Source: Deltaproteobacteria bacterium (GTDB lineage Bacteria > Myxococcota_A > UBA9042). Taken from it: a stretch of 64,000 nt of DNA. The DNA lies in contig JACKFC010000026.1 in NCBI GenBank assembly GCA_020632665.1, positions 1 through 64,000 on the forward strand, in the 5' to 3' direction. The notes beneath the pieces are model-generated. The model had not been told where the DNA came from and ran no database searches. It saw nothing but the letters and a program-made list of their open reading frames with translations. Position 1 is the first letter of the stretch. Every line of letters starts with the position of its first letter. The position numbers were made by a program, and so were the translations under genes. This document shows, piece by piece, positions 55,501 to 63,742 of this stretch.

Positions 55501-57057
55501 ATGCGAGAACAATGGGCGCTTCACGGCGGGGTCGATGTTCCTGAGGTTCCTGGATTCTGTCGGGTGGTCGATGACTTCCTGACGGACGCCGAATGTGCGG
55601 CGTGGATCGCGCAGGCCGAGGCGGCGGGCTTTGGTGCGGCTTCGTCCGACTATCCGCCCTCCTATCGCGACAACGAACGGCTGGTGCAGGACGACGCGGC
55701 GACCGCGAAGGCGTGGTCAGCGCGCTTGGCGGGGGTCGCCCCGGCGCGTCTCGACGCCGACGACGGGGCGTGGGTGCTCGCCGGCGTCAACGCGCGGATC
55801 CGCACCTGTCGCTATCTGCCGGGGCAGCAATTCCGCCTGCACCGCGACGGTGTCCATCACCGCGGCCCGGACCTCCGCTCGCGCCTGACGTTGTTGGTCT
55901 ACCTCGACGATGGCGACGCGTTCGGCGGCGGCGACACCGTCTTCTATGCCGGCGGTCCGGCCACCGTGCCCCGCGAGCTGGCGCGGGTTCGGCCACGGCG
56001 TGGGCGTCTGCTGATCTTCGACCACGCGCTCTGGCATGCCGGCGCGGTGGTCGAGCACGGCGTCAAGCGGGTCGTGCGCAGCGACGTGCTCTATGCCCGC
56101 GACCGGGACGCCGGCCTCACCGCGCCGCCAGCGGCCGAGACCGCGCCCTGGACGCCGGGCCATCAGGGCTACGTCTGGGCGCTCGCGCGCTTGCACGGCG
56201 AGGTCGTGGCGAGCGGGGGGCGCGACACCACCATCCGGCTCTGGCGCCCCGACGGGCGGCCGCTCGGAACCCTGGTCGGGCACGAGCGCTCGGTCCTGGG
56301 GCTGGTGCCGGGTGGCGACGGCATCGTCTACAGCGTCTCGCGGGACCGCACGCTGCGCCGTTGGCGTTGGCGCGACGGCGTCTGCGAGGCCGCTCGGACG
56401 CTGCACGACGGCGCGGTGCTCTGCCTCGCGCGCGGTCGAGACACTGCCGGGGCAGGGCTGCTCGCAACCGGTGGGGCCGATGGCGTCGTGCAGGTCCTGC
56501 GCGATCCGCCTGCCGGCGCGCGCGGGGTCGACGCCACGCCGCGCGTCGTGCAGACGCAGCAACGCCACGCCGGTTGGGTCTGGGACGTCGCGCCGCTCGG
56601 AGAGGACGCCGCCGAGATGGGCTGGGTCAGCGTCGGCGAGGACGGTGGCGTCTGCATCTGGGACGGCCGCGGACCGCGCGCTCGCTTGACCGAGCCACGC
56701 CCGCTGCGTGCGGTCTTGCCGCTGCCGGAGCGCGAAGAGCTGCTGGTCGGCGACGTGGCCGGGATGATCGCGCGCTGGCGGAAGACGGCCCACGGCTGGA
56801 CCAAGGTCGCGGTGTGGGCGGCGCACCGGGCCTCGATCCGGCGCCTGCGTTCGCTCGGAGCCGGCCTCTTCGCCTCGACCGGCGAAGATCGTGCGGTCCA
56901 CGTCTGGTCCGAGCATGGCGGCCGGCCGGTCGCTTCGTGGTGCCACGACGACTTCGCGACCGACGTCCTCGCCGCGGGTGCGCGTTGGCTCAGCGCCGGC
57001 TACGATGGCCGTATCATCGACCGCGCGCCCTGGTCGTCGCGGCGGGAGGCGGCATGA
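55501..57057 (+). CDS. 2OG-Fe(II) oxygenase fused to WD40 repeats
   Basis: 518 residues; ATG at 55501 with GGAGG five bases upstream. Residues about 15-200 are a prolyl-4-hydroxylase-type dioxygenase: FLTDAECAAWI, iron ligands in FRLHRDG (H114, D116) and LWHAG (H179), and a 2-oxoglutarate-binding lysine at about K189 (EHGVKRVVRSDVLY). Residues about 220-515 are WD40-like blades (VASGGRDTTIRLW, GHERSVLGLV, DRAVHVW). The propeller probably presents a partner or substrate to the oxygenase. No signal peptide. Divergent from the TetR gene and under its operators; the HD hydrolase follows with an ATGA overlap. Confidence 0.85.
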   Translation: MREQWALHGGVDVPEVPGFCRVVDDFLTDAECAAWIAQAEAAGFGAASSDYPPSYRDNERLVQDDAATAKAWSARLAGVAPARLDADDGAWVLAGVNARIRTCRYLPGQQFRLHRDGVHHRGPDLRSRLTLLVYLDDGDAFGGGDTVFYAGGPATVPRELARVRPRRGRLLIFDHALWHAGAVVEHGVKRVVRSDVLYARDRDAGLTAPPAAETAPWTPGHQGYVWALARLHGEVVASGGRDTTIRLWRPDGRPLGTLVGHERSVLGLVPGGDGIVYSVSRDRTLRRWRWRDGVCEAARTLHDGAVLCLARGRDTAGAGLLATGGADGVVQVLRDPPAGARGVDATPRVVQTQQRHAGWVWDVAPLGEDAAEMGWVSVGEDGGVCIWDGRGPRARLTEPRPLRAVLPLPEREELLVGDVAGMIARWRKTAHGWTKVAVWAAHRASIRRLRSLGAGLFASTGEDRAVHVWSEHGGRPVASWCHDDFATDVLAAGARWLSAGYDGRIIDRAPWSSRREAA

Positions 57058-57665
57058 GCGCCGATCTCGGGACGCATTGGGAACAAGCATTCGCCGCGCT
57101 GGGGCTGACGAAGCCGCCGGGAGAGCTCGGCCGGGTCCTGGCCGCCTACGCCGAGCCGCAGCGCGCCTACCACACCGGTGTTCACCTCGAGGAATGCCTC
57201 GCCCTCTTCGACGAGGTGCGCGCGTTGGCGCAGCGGCCGGCGGAGGTCGCGCTGGCGCTCTTCTACCACGACGTCGTCTACGCTCCGCGACGCCAGGACA
57301 ACGAGGCCCGCAGCGCCGCGCAGGCCGCCACCGCCCTGCGCGGCGCCGGCGCGGACCCCGCCACCATCGCCCGGGTCGAGGCGTGGATCATGGCGACCCG
57401 CGACCATGGCGAGACCGACGACGCCGACGCGGCGCTGGTCGTCGATATCGACCTCGCCATCCTCGCCGCGCCGCCGGCCCGCTTCGCTGCCTACCAAGAG
57501 CAGATTCGGCAGGAGTACCGGTGGGTCCCGGCGTGGATCTATCGGCGCAAGCGGGCCGAGGTATTGCGGCATTTCCTGGCGAAGCAGCCGATCTACCGCA
57601 CCGCCGCGCTGGCCGCCCGATTCGAAGAACCGGCGCGTGCCAACTTGCGCGCCGCGCTGGCGTGA
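57054..57665 (+). CDS. HD-superfamily metal-dependent phosphohydrolase
   Basis: 203 residues; start overlaps the upstream stop (ATGA). Metal ligands typical of the COG4339-type HD proteins: RAYHTGVHL, LFYHDVVY (H72-D73), ATRDH and the late aspartate in VVDIDLAIL. These are small cytoplasmic hydrolases with unknown substrates, probably nucleotides. Co-transcribed with the oxygenase-WD40 fusion and thus likely under the TetR repressor. Confidence 0.8.
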   Translation: MSADLGTHWEQAFAALGLTKPPGELGRVLAAYAEPQRAYHTGVHLEECLALFDEVRALAQRPAEVALALFYHDVVYAPRRQDNEARSAAQAATALRGAGADPATIARVEAWIMATRDHGETDDADAALVVDIDLAILAAPPARFAAYQEQIRQEYRWVPAWIYRRKRAEVLRHFLAKQPIYRTAALAARFEEPARANLRAALA

Positions 57666-57717
57666 ATACCGTGGCCGCCCATTCGCGCGCCGAAGCGGCA
57701 CGCACAGGAGCAAGACC

Positions 57718-58263
57718 ATGCTTGCACGACGACTCGGAATCCTCGCGGCTCTGACCCTCTCCGGCTGCGGAGGCCCGCTCGCCGTCTTCGGCAGCAGCGC
57801 CGGCGAGGCCTTCGAGCCCGCCGCCAAGCCGATGTACGAGCAGTGCATGCACTTCCTCAGCCACGACAAGGGTGCCTACCTCGAGACCCGCTGGGCCTAT
57901 TGCGACAGCGTCGACAACCCCGACCGGCACTGGGTCCGCCGCTACAAGGAGAAGCCGCCTGCGTTGGAGAAGCTGGCCGTCGAGATGAGCGCGCCGATCG
58001 CGTTCCCTGGCGAGCACAAGGTCGAGACCCACCGCGAAGAGCACGATCTCGGTGGCGAGAGCGTCGAGTTGTTGAACGTGGTCTTGGTCAGCGCCGACGA
58101 GCCGTGGCGCGATATCTACCTCGCCCGCACCCACGACAACTACGTCCTCGCTTGCGCGGTCGACTTCAAGCACAGCTACGAGCCGAAGGACCACCCGCGG
58201 ACGGTGGCGCGGCAGCGTTGCTACCAATCGCTCGCGGCGCTGCATCGGGCGATTCGGCGGTAG
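57718..58263 (+). CDS. Hypothetical lipoprotein
   Basis: 181 residues; ATG at 57718 with AGGAG. Lipobox LTLSGCGG. The mature part contains several cysteines and charged segments (WVRRYKEKPPALEKLAVEMS, DIYLARTHDNYVLACAVDF). No family recognised. Forty-odd bases after the HD gene; could be a later member of the same transcript. Confidence 0.6.
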   Translation: MLARRLGILAALTLSGCGGPLAVFGSSAGEAFEPAAKPMYEQCMHFLSHDKGAYLETRWAYCDSVDNPDRHWVRRYKEKPPALEKLAVEMSAPIAFPGEHKVETHREEHDLGGESVELLNVVLVSADEPWRDIYLARTHDNYVLACAVDFKHSYEPKDHPRTVARQRCYQSLAALHRAIRR

Positions 58264-58296
58264 CATCCGCGGCAGAACCTGCGACACTGCCGCCCC

Positions 58297-59901
58297 ATGA
58301 AGCTCCGCCGCATCGCTCCGATCGTCCCACTCACCCACGTTGCGCTCCTCCTATCGGGCTGTAGCGCGCTCTTCCCCGAACCGGTCGGGATCTCCGCGGG
58401 CGCCGACGCCAGCATCGACAGCGGCGGCGCCATCGCCGTGCAGGACGCCGGTGAATCGACCGTCGACGCCGAGCCCGCGGACGTCACCGCCGACGTGGGC
58501 GGCCCGGACTGCAACCTCGGCGCCTGTCCGTTGCCGGCGCCCTGCCACCTCGCGGCCTGCAGCGAGGGTGCCTGCATCGAGGTCCCGGCGACGGGGGGAA
58601 GCTGCGACGACGGCGATCTCTGCACCGCGACCGGGCGTTGCGAGGACGGCGTCTGTAGCGCCGGTGGACCGCGCAACTGGCTCTCGGTCCTCGGCAACGG
58701 CGGCGGTGGCCGGCTCTCTGCGCTGGTGGCAGACGCCGGCGGCGGCATCTGGGCGGCAGGCAGCTCGCTCGCGACCAAGGGCGGGCAGGGTTACGACGCC
58801 TGGTTGGTCCGCCTGGACGCCGACGGCAGGCAGGTCGGCAGCGTCGAGCTCGGCCAAGACGGCTCGGACGATCTGGTCGCGCTGGTCCGCACCGTCGACG
58901 GCGGCATAGCCGCGGTCGGCTACGGCGGCAAGACCGGCCGCATCGTGAAGGTGAAGGGCGACGGCGCGTTGGTCTGGAGCCAGGACGCATCGCAGACCAA
59001 CGCGCGCTACGACGCCCTCGCCGCGGTCGGGGCGGCGCGATTGGTCGCGGCGGGGATGTCGTCGCTCAGCACGCAATCGGGTGGGGCGCTGGTCGACGCG
59101 TTCGAGCCGGCCGGCGCGCTGGCCTGGACCTTCGAGCGCAAGGTGGCGGGCAAGCGCGTCGCGGCGACGAAGGTGGCGGCGTTCGGCAGCAAGAGCGCGC
59201 TGGCCGGCCAGCCCGTGGTGCTCGGCTACGATCGGACCTTCCCGCCGGGCGGCTCCGGATCGGAGCTCTACGAACTCTGGCTGATCGCCTTGGACGCCAC
59301 GGGCAAGCAGGTCTGGAAGGCCGATTTGGCGAGCGGCTCGTCGCTCGCGGCGGCGGGGCTCGCGGCCCGGATCGACGGCAGCTTCGTCGTCCTCACCGAC
59401 CAGGTCGGCGCGCAGCTGGTGCTCGACGTGGTCGACGCCAAGGGCAAGGTCACGCCGCTCGGCAAGCTGCCGTCCGGCTCGATCTCGACCTCGAGCGACC
59501 TCGCGCTCGGTTCGGCGGACCAGATCTTCGTGCTGCGGGACGATACCAAGGCGCCGGCGCAGCTGATGCAGCTCGACGCGACCGGCGCCGTCATCGCGGC
59601 CCGCGCCCTGACCACGCCCACCGGCACCCGCGCCCGGGTCTTCGGCCTGCGCGCGCTCGGCGGCAGCGCGGTCGGCTTGGTCGGCGACCTCATGCGCACG
59701 ACGACCTCGGCCTCGTCGACCAGCTGGCGTGCCTTCGCCCGCCGTGTCGACCTCGGCCCCGCGCCCGGCTGCAGCGAGACCGACGCCTGCCTCGGCGACA
59801 CCCACGGCTGCGCCGAGCCGCCGGCCTGCACGACGGCGTATTGCGACGCTGTCTCGGGGTGCCAGACGTTGGCGTTGCCGCCGGCGGTGTGTACGCCCTG
59901 A
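58297..59901 (+). CDS. Cysteine-rich lipoprotein with propeller-like body
   Basis: 534 residues. Lipobox LLLSGCSA, an acidic Asp/Ala/Gly linker (about 35-70), one cysteine module (DCNLGACPLPAPCHLAACSEG, CDDGDLCTATGRC), a propeller-like body (about 125-490; GIWAAGSSLATKGGQGYD, GGIAAVGYGGKTGR) and a final cysteine cluster. The layout is a compact version of the 1666-residue lipoprotein at 19.5-24.5 kb. Likely outer-membrane surface. Function unknown. Confidence 0.7.
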   Translation: MKLRRIAPIVPLTHVALLLSGCSALFPEPVGISAGADASIDSGGAIAVQDAGESTVDAEPADVTADVGGPDCNLGACPLPAPCHLAACSEGACIEVPATGGSCDDGDLCTATGRCEDGVCSAGGPRNWLSVLGNGGGGRLSALVADAGGGIWAAGSSLATKGGQGYDAWLVRLDADGRQVGSVELGQDGSDDLVALVRTVDGGIAAVGYGGKTGRIVKVKGDGALVWSQDASQTNARYDALAAVGAARLVAAGMSSLSTQSGGALVDAFEPAGALAWTFERKVAGKRVAATKVAAFGSKSALAGQPVVLGYDRTFPPGGSGSELYELWLIALDATGKQVWKADLASGSSLAAAGLAARIDGSFVVLTDQVGAQLVLDVVDAKGKVTPLGKLPSGSISTSSDLALGSADQIFVLRDDTKAPAQLMQLDATGAVIAARALTTPTGTRARVFGLRALGGSAVGLVGDLMRTTTSASSTSWRAFARRVDLGPAPGCSETDACLGDTHGCAEPPACTTAYCDAVSGCQTLALPPAVCTP

Positions 59902-59953
59902 CGGCAGGCGCAGGCGCTCCAGGCACGGAATTCTGGCGTTTCTGCCTGTTGGG

Positions 59954-61744
59954 CTACCCCGCGCGCCCGCTCAACACCTCGAGCACCTTGCCGAAGCCGA
60001 TGGCGGCCTGGACGTCGCCCTTGACCTTGAGCTTGCCGCCCATGAACGCGGCCGGGCCGTCGAGGCGCCCTTCGGCCATCGCGACGAAGTCGACGTCCTT
60101 CATTCGCATCGAGCAGCGCGGGTCTTCGCATTCCTGCCGACGCAGCGAGCGCGGATGATCGAGGCGGAAGGTCCAGACCTGGGCCTGCTCGCCGGTGACC
60201 TCGAAGCGGTAGGTGCCGCCGACCGGCAGCGCCATCTTCGGGTTGGCGTCGAGCCGCGCCGCGGCCGCCTCGAAGACGGCCTGTACCGCACCCTCGGGCA
60301 CGGTCGGGCCGGATTCGTCGAGCCCGAGCGCGTCGATGGCGGCTTCGAGCTCGTTGGCCGACTCCCAGATCATCTTGGTGAACGCGTCGAGGTCCGGCAT
60401 CACGGTCGGCGAGGAGGTCGCGGTGATGGCGAGCACGCCGTTGTAGCTGGTGACGGCCAACATCAAGCCCATGCCGTCGAGGATCGGCGCCGAGCCCATC
60501 TGCGCGAGGAGCTGCGAGCCGGCGAGGTAGAGCGGCACCTGCGGCCCCGGCACGTTGGTGATGACGCAGTTGAAGATCGGCCGGTGGTAGTCCGAGAGCT
60601 GCGAGCGGGCGTAGGCCTTGGCTGCCTGGCCGGCGAGGCCGAAGGGCACGAACTCGGTCGCCTCGATCAGCCGCTTGGCCTTGACCGCGCCCTGGTAGGT
60701 CTTGCCGACCGCGGCGTTGCGCGCGATCTGCCGCAGCCGCTCGATCGGGTCGGCAATGTCGGTGGCGAGCTGCAAGAACATCGCCGACACCTGGTTGCCC
60801 ATCGTATTCTTCTCGGCCGCGGTGCGCGTGCTGACCGGCACCATCGTCACCAGCGGCGTGCCGGGCAGGGCGTCGTGCTCGAGCAGGTAGGTCCGCAACG
60901 CGCCGGCGCAGATGGCCAAGACCACGTCGTTGACGGTGCAGCCCATCAGCGTCTTCAGCCGCTTGACCCGGTGCAGCTCGAGCAGGGCGACGTTCCAGTT
61001 GCGCTGGGCGTTGATCGGCCGGTTGATCGGCGTCGGCGGCGCCTGGAAGGGCAGCGTCGGCGGGGTATCCGAGGCCTTCGCCAAGGCGGTGGCGCGGCCG
61101 ACGGCGGCGGCAACATCGGCGAGCAGACCGGGCAGCTTGGCCGGCCGGCGCAGGACGGTGGAGGCCGTCATCTGCAGCAGCTCGAGGTCGGTCGGGATCG
61201 GCGCGACCTGGCGCGGCGGCGCTGGCGGCACCTCGCGTGGCTCGCGCGTCAGGTCGAAGAGCATGCCGACGATATCGGTGCCGCTCATGCCGTCGATGCA
61301 GGCGTGGTGGATCTTGTTGATGACCGCGACCGAGCCGGGCGGCACCTGCGGGATATTGTCCAACCCCTCGACGAAGACCATCTCCCACAGCGGCCGCGAG
61401 CGATCCAAAGGCTGCGAGAAGATGCGCGAGCACAGCCGCCGCAGCTGGCGCCAATCGCCGGGACGCGGCAGCGCGGTGTGGTGCAGGTGCCAGTCGATGT
61501 TGAAGTCCGGGTCCTCGATCCACATCGGCTTGTCGAGGCCCATCGGCACGTGGACCAAGCGGCGCGTCAGCACGTTGACCAAGTGCAGTCGGTCCAGCAG
61601 CAGGTTGCGCATCGCGTCGAAGGTCAGGTTGCCTTCGAGGATGCTCAGGCCGCCGACGTGCATCGGCGCGTTGGGCGTCTCGAGGTAGAGGAACGCCGCG
61701 TCGAGACCAGTCATCTCGTGAAGTTCTGGCTCATTTTCATGCAT
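59954..61744 (-). CDS. Wax ester synthase/diacylglycerol acyltransferase with C-terminal SCP2-like domain
   Basis: 596 residues; ATG at 61744 with GGGGGAG. WS/DGAT family: LDAAFLYLETPNAPMHVGG, catalytic HHACIDG (H146, H147, D151), NVALLELHRVKRL, NDVVLAICAGALR, NVPGPQVPLYLAG. Bacterial WS/DGAT proteins average about 470 residues; the extra 100 at the C-terminus (MKDVDFVAMAEGRLDGPAAF, GGKLKVKGDVQAAIG) read as an SCP2 sterol-carrier-like domain, which may supply acyl substrate. Makes storage wax esters or triacylglycerol. Divergent from beta-ureidopropionase. Confidence 0.88.
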   Translation of the reverse strand: MHENEPELHEMTGLDAAFLYLETPNAPMHVGGLSILEGNLTFDAMRNLLLDRLHLVNVLTRRLVHVPMGLDKPMWIEDPDFNIDWHLHHTALPRPGDWRQLRRLCSRIFSQPLDRSRPLWEMVFVEGLDNIPQVPPGSVAVINKIHHACIDGMSGTDIVGMLFDLTREPREVPPAPPRQVAPIPTDLELLQMTASTVLRRPAKLPGLLADVAAAVGRATALAKASDTPPTLPFQAPPTPINRPINAQRNWNVALLELHRVKRLKTLMGCTVNDVVLAICAGALRTYLLEHDALPGTPLVTMVPVSTRTAAEKNTMGNQVSAMFLQLATDIADPIERLRQIARNAAVGKTYQGAVKAKRLIEATEFVPFGLAGQAAKAYARSQLSDYHRPIFNCVITNVPGPQVPLYLAGSQLLAQMGSAPILDGMGLMLAVTSYNGVLAITATSSPTVMPDLDAFTKMIWESANELEAAIDALGLDESGPTVPEGAVQAVFEAAAARLDANPKMALPVGGTYRFEVTGEQAQVWTFRLDHPRSLRRQECEDPRCSMRMKDVDFVAMAEGRLDGPAAFMGGKLKVKGDVQAAIGFGKVLEVLSGRAG

Positions 61745-61868
61745 GATAACTCCCCCGCGCGCGTGGCGCCGAGCCGGAACCTTGCCCCCGACCCTCCCCA
61801 GCCGCCGAGATTGACGCAACAGGCGCGTCGATCCAACCTTTCGGCCGTCGATCACTGCGCCAGGGCGA

Positions 61869-61886
61869 GGCGGCTTCGAGGCCGCC
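61869..61886 (+). promoter_or_regulatory. Leader hairpin upstream of beta-ureidopropionase
   Basis: GGCGGC and GCCGCC pair around TTCGAG, about 28 bases before the ATG and just ahead of its AGGAG ribosome site. It may lie in the 5' leader. No matching TetR-type palindrome is seen here. Confidence 0.35.
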
Positions 61887-61914
61887 CCAGCACCGCGCAG
61901 GCAAGGAGCGAACG

Positions 61915-63114
61915 ATGAGCAAGGCCAGCGAGAAGCAAGGAATGTCCCCCGGCACCTCCCCAGGCGAGGTCGAGAGCGTCGAGGCGCTGCTGCGCATGAT
62001 CCCCGAGAAGGACCAGGCCGAGGCGTGGCGGATCCTCTACGGCGAGATGCCCGAGACGCTGCCGGTGCCGGCCGAGGCGCAGAAGCTGGCCAAGACCGGT
62101 GATTTCGACCTCGCCGTGTACAAGTTCCACGCCAAGGCCGAGCAGCTTCGCGCGCCGCGTATCGTCCGCATCGGCGCCGTCCAGGTGCAGGTGACGGTGC
62201 CGACGACCGAGCCGGTCGCGGTGCAGTACAAGGCGATCGTCGACCGCCACGTGCAGCTCATCCACGCCGCGGGCGCCGCGGGGGTCAACGTCCTCTGCCT
62301 GCAGGAAGCCTGGACGATGCCTTTCGCCTTCTGCACCCGCGAGAAGGAGCCGTGGCTCGAGTTCGCCGAGGCGGTGGACGGCCCGACCTCGCAGCTGCTG
62401 GCCAAGCTGGCGCGCCGCTACAATATGGTCATCGTCTCGCCGATCTTGGAGCGCGACGAGGCGCACGGCGGCACGATCCACAACACCGCGGTCGTGATCG
62501 GCAACAACGGCAACATCATCGGCTCGCACCGCAAGGTGCACATCCCGCGCGTCGGCGACTTCAACGAGTCGACCTACTACATGGAAGGCGACACCGGCCA
62601 TCCGGTCTTCGTCACGCAGTTCGGCAATATCGGCGTGAACATCTGCTACGGCCGGCACCACCCGCTGAACTGGCTGATGTTCGGGATCAACGGCGCCGAG
62701 ATCGTGTTCAACCCGTCGGCGACGGTGGGCGCGCTGAGCGAGCCGCTGTGGCCGATCGAGGCCCGCTGCGCGTCGATCGCCAACAACTACTTCAGCGTCG
62801 GCATCAACCGCATCGGCACCGAGGTCTTCCCCAACGCCTTCACCTCGGGCGACGGCCGGCCGGCGCATCACGACTTTGGCCACTTTTACGGGTCGAGTTA
62901 CGTCACCGCGCCGAACGGCGGCCGCACGCCGGGCCTGAGCCGCGTGCGTGACGGTGTGTTGGTCTCCGAGGTCGATCTGAACCATTGCCGCCAGGTGCGG
63001 GACAAGTGGGGCTTTCAGATGACGCGGCGACTGGCGGAGTATGCCGAGGAGCTGACGGCGGCGGCGGCGCCGGGGTTCCGGCCGCAGCAGATTGTGGATC
63101 CGGCGATCAAGTAG
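61915..63114 (+). CDS. Beta-ureidopropionase (nitrilase superfamily)
   Basis: 399 residues; ATG at 61915 with AGGAG. Nitrilase triad: E131 in LQEAW, K207 in HRKVHIPR, C244 in NICYGRHHPLNW. The long N-terminal extension (about 80 residues before the fold) and the PFAFCTREK and WPIEAR segments match animal-type beta-ureidopropionases rather than bacterial N-carbamoylases. It converts N-carbamoyl-beta-alanine to beta-alanine, CO2 and ammonia, the step after dihydropyrimidinase. Encoded 7 kb away from that gene, in a separate unit. Confidence 0.9.
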   Translation: MSKASEKQGMSPGTSPGEVESVEALLRMIPEKDQAEAWRILYGEMPETLPVPAEAQKLAKTGDFDLAVYKFHAKAEQLRAPRIVRIGAVQVQVTVPTTEPVAVQYKAIVDRHVQLIHAAGAAGVNVLCLQEAWTMPFAFCTREKEPWLEFAEAVDGPTSQLLAKLARRYNMVIVSPILERDEAHGGTIHNTAVVIGNNGNIIGSHRKVHIPRVGDFNESTYYMEGDTGHPVFVTQFGNIGVNICYGRHHPLNWLMFGINGAEIVFNPSATVGALSEPLWPIEARCASIANNYFSVGINRIGTEVFPNAFTSGDGRPAHHDFGHFYGSSYVTAPNGGRTPGLSRVRDGVLVSEVDLNHCRQVRDKWGFQMTRRLAEYAEELTAAAAPGFRPQQIVDPAIK

Positions 63115-63165
63115 TTTGGCTGGGGGGGGGGCCGGTCAAAGCACGCACGCTGATCTACGTGGCAT

Positions 63166-63203
63166 CCACCGGCCGCGAGTACGTCACATCCGTTGCCGCA
63201 ATC
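63166..63203. repeat. 38-bp segment shared with the Ser-Asp lipoprotein gene
   Basis: Matches 35114-35151 at 34 of 38 bases. In the lipoprotein (minus strand) it encodes DCGSGCDVLTPGG; here the minus strand reads DCGNGCDVLAAGG, but no signal peptide or intact gene surrounds it. It looks like a relic of a related gene. Confidence 0.55.
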
Positions 63204-63245
63204 ACCAAAGAACCCATCGCCAACGACATCGGCGGTAGCTGAGTC

Positions 63246-63525
63246 ATGAGCATCAGCGACAGCAGCGGCAGCAGCAGCGACAGCAGCGGCGGCAGCAGCA
63301 GCGGCGGCAGCGGCAGCAGCAGCGACAGCAGCGGCAGCAGCAGCGACAGCAGCGGCAGCAGCAGCGACAGCAGCGGCGGCAGCGGCAGCGGCAGCAGCAG
63401 CAGCAGCAGCGGCAGCAGCAGCGGCAGCAGCAGCGGCAGCAACAGCGACAGCGACAGCGACGGCGACAGCGTCAGCGACAGCAACAGCAACAGCGACGGC
63501 GCCAGCCTCAGCGCCAGCACCATCA
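63246..63525 (+). repeat. AGC/GGC/GAC triplet-repeat tract
   Basis: About 280 bases of almost pure AGC, GGC and GAC triplets. In the plus-strand frame from the ATG at 63246 it would encode Ser, Gly and Asp only. There is no ribosome site or signal sequence, and no recognisable domain follows, so I list it as a repeat rather than a gene. It may be a relic of a Ser-Asp stalk. The 63115-63742 stretch holds otherwise only the shared segment and an inverted repeat. Confidence 0.8.
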
Positions 63526-63613
63526 CCAGCCCCCCCAAGCCCTACCCAAACCCCGCCTCCGTTCCTGGTTCCGGCCGTGCGCGCCGCCCACTTCGGCCCG
63601 TTCTCGCCGGGGC

Positions 63614-63669
63614 AGCGCCGAGCGCAAGGGTTCGCTTCGCCGGCTGCGCCGCCCTTGACGCTCGGCGCT
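63614..63669. repeat. Long imperfect inverted repeat
   Basis: AGCGCCGAGCG-C-AAGGG pairs with CCCTT-GA-CGCTCGGCGCT around a 21-base GC-rich loop. The 16 paired bases would make a strong hairpin about 75 bases upstream of the S23-family gene. It could be a terminator-like or transposable palindromic element. Confidence 0.55.
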
Positions 63670-63742
63670 TGCGCCCCGGCGGAACTGGCCTGCGTCGGGC
63701 GGCACACACGGCCTTGGGGCCGGGCCCGGAGGGAGGTTTTCG

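Noticed and set aside
63155..63538. Leucine-rich minus-strand frame that looks like a membrane protein
   Set aside because: The hydrophobicity is only the complement of AGC/GAC triplets; no start context or family.
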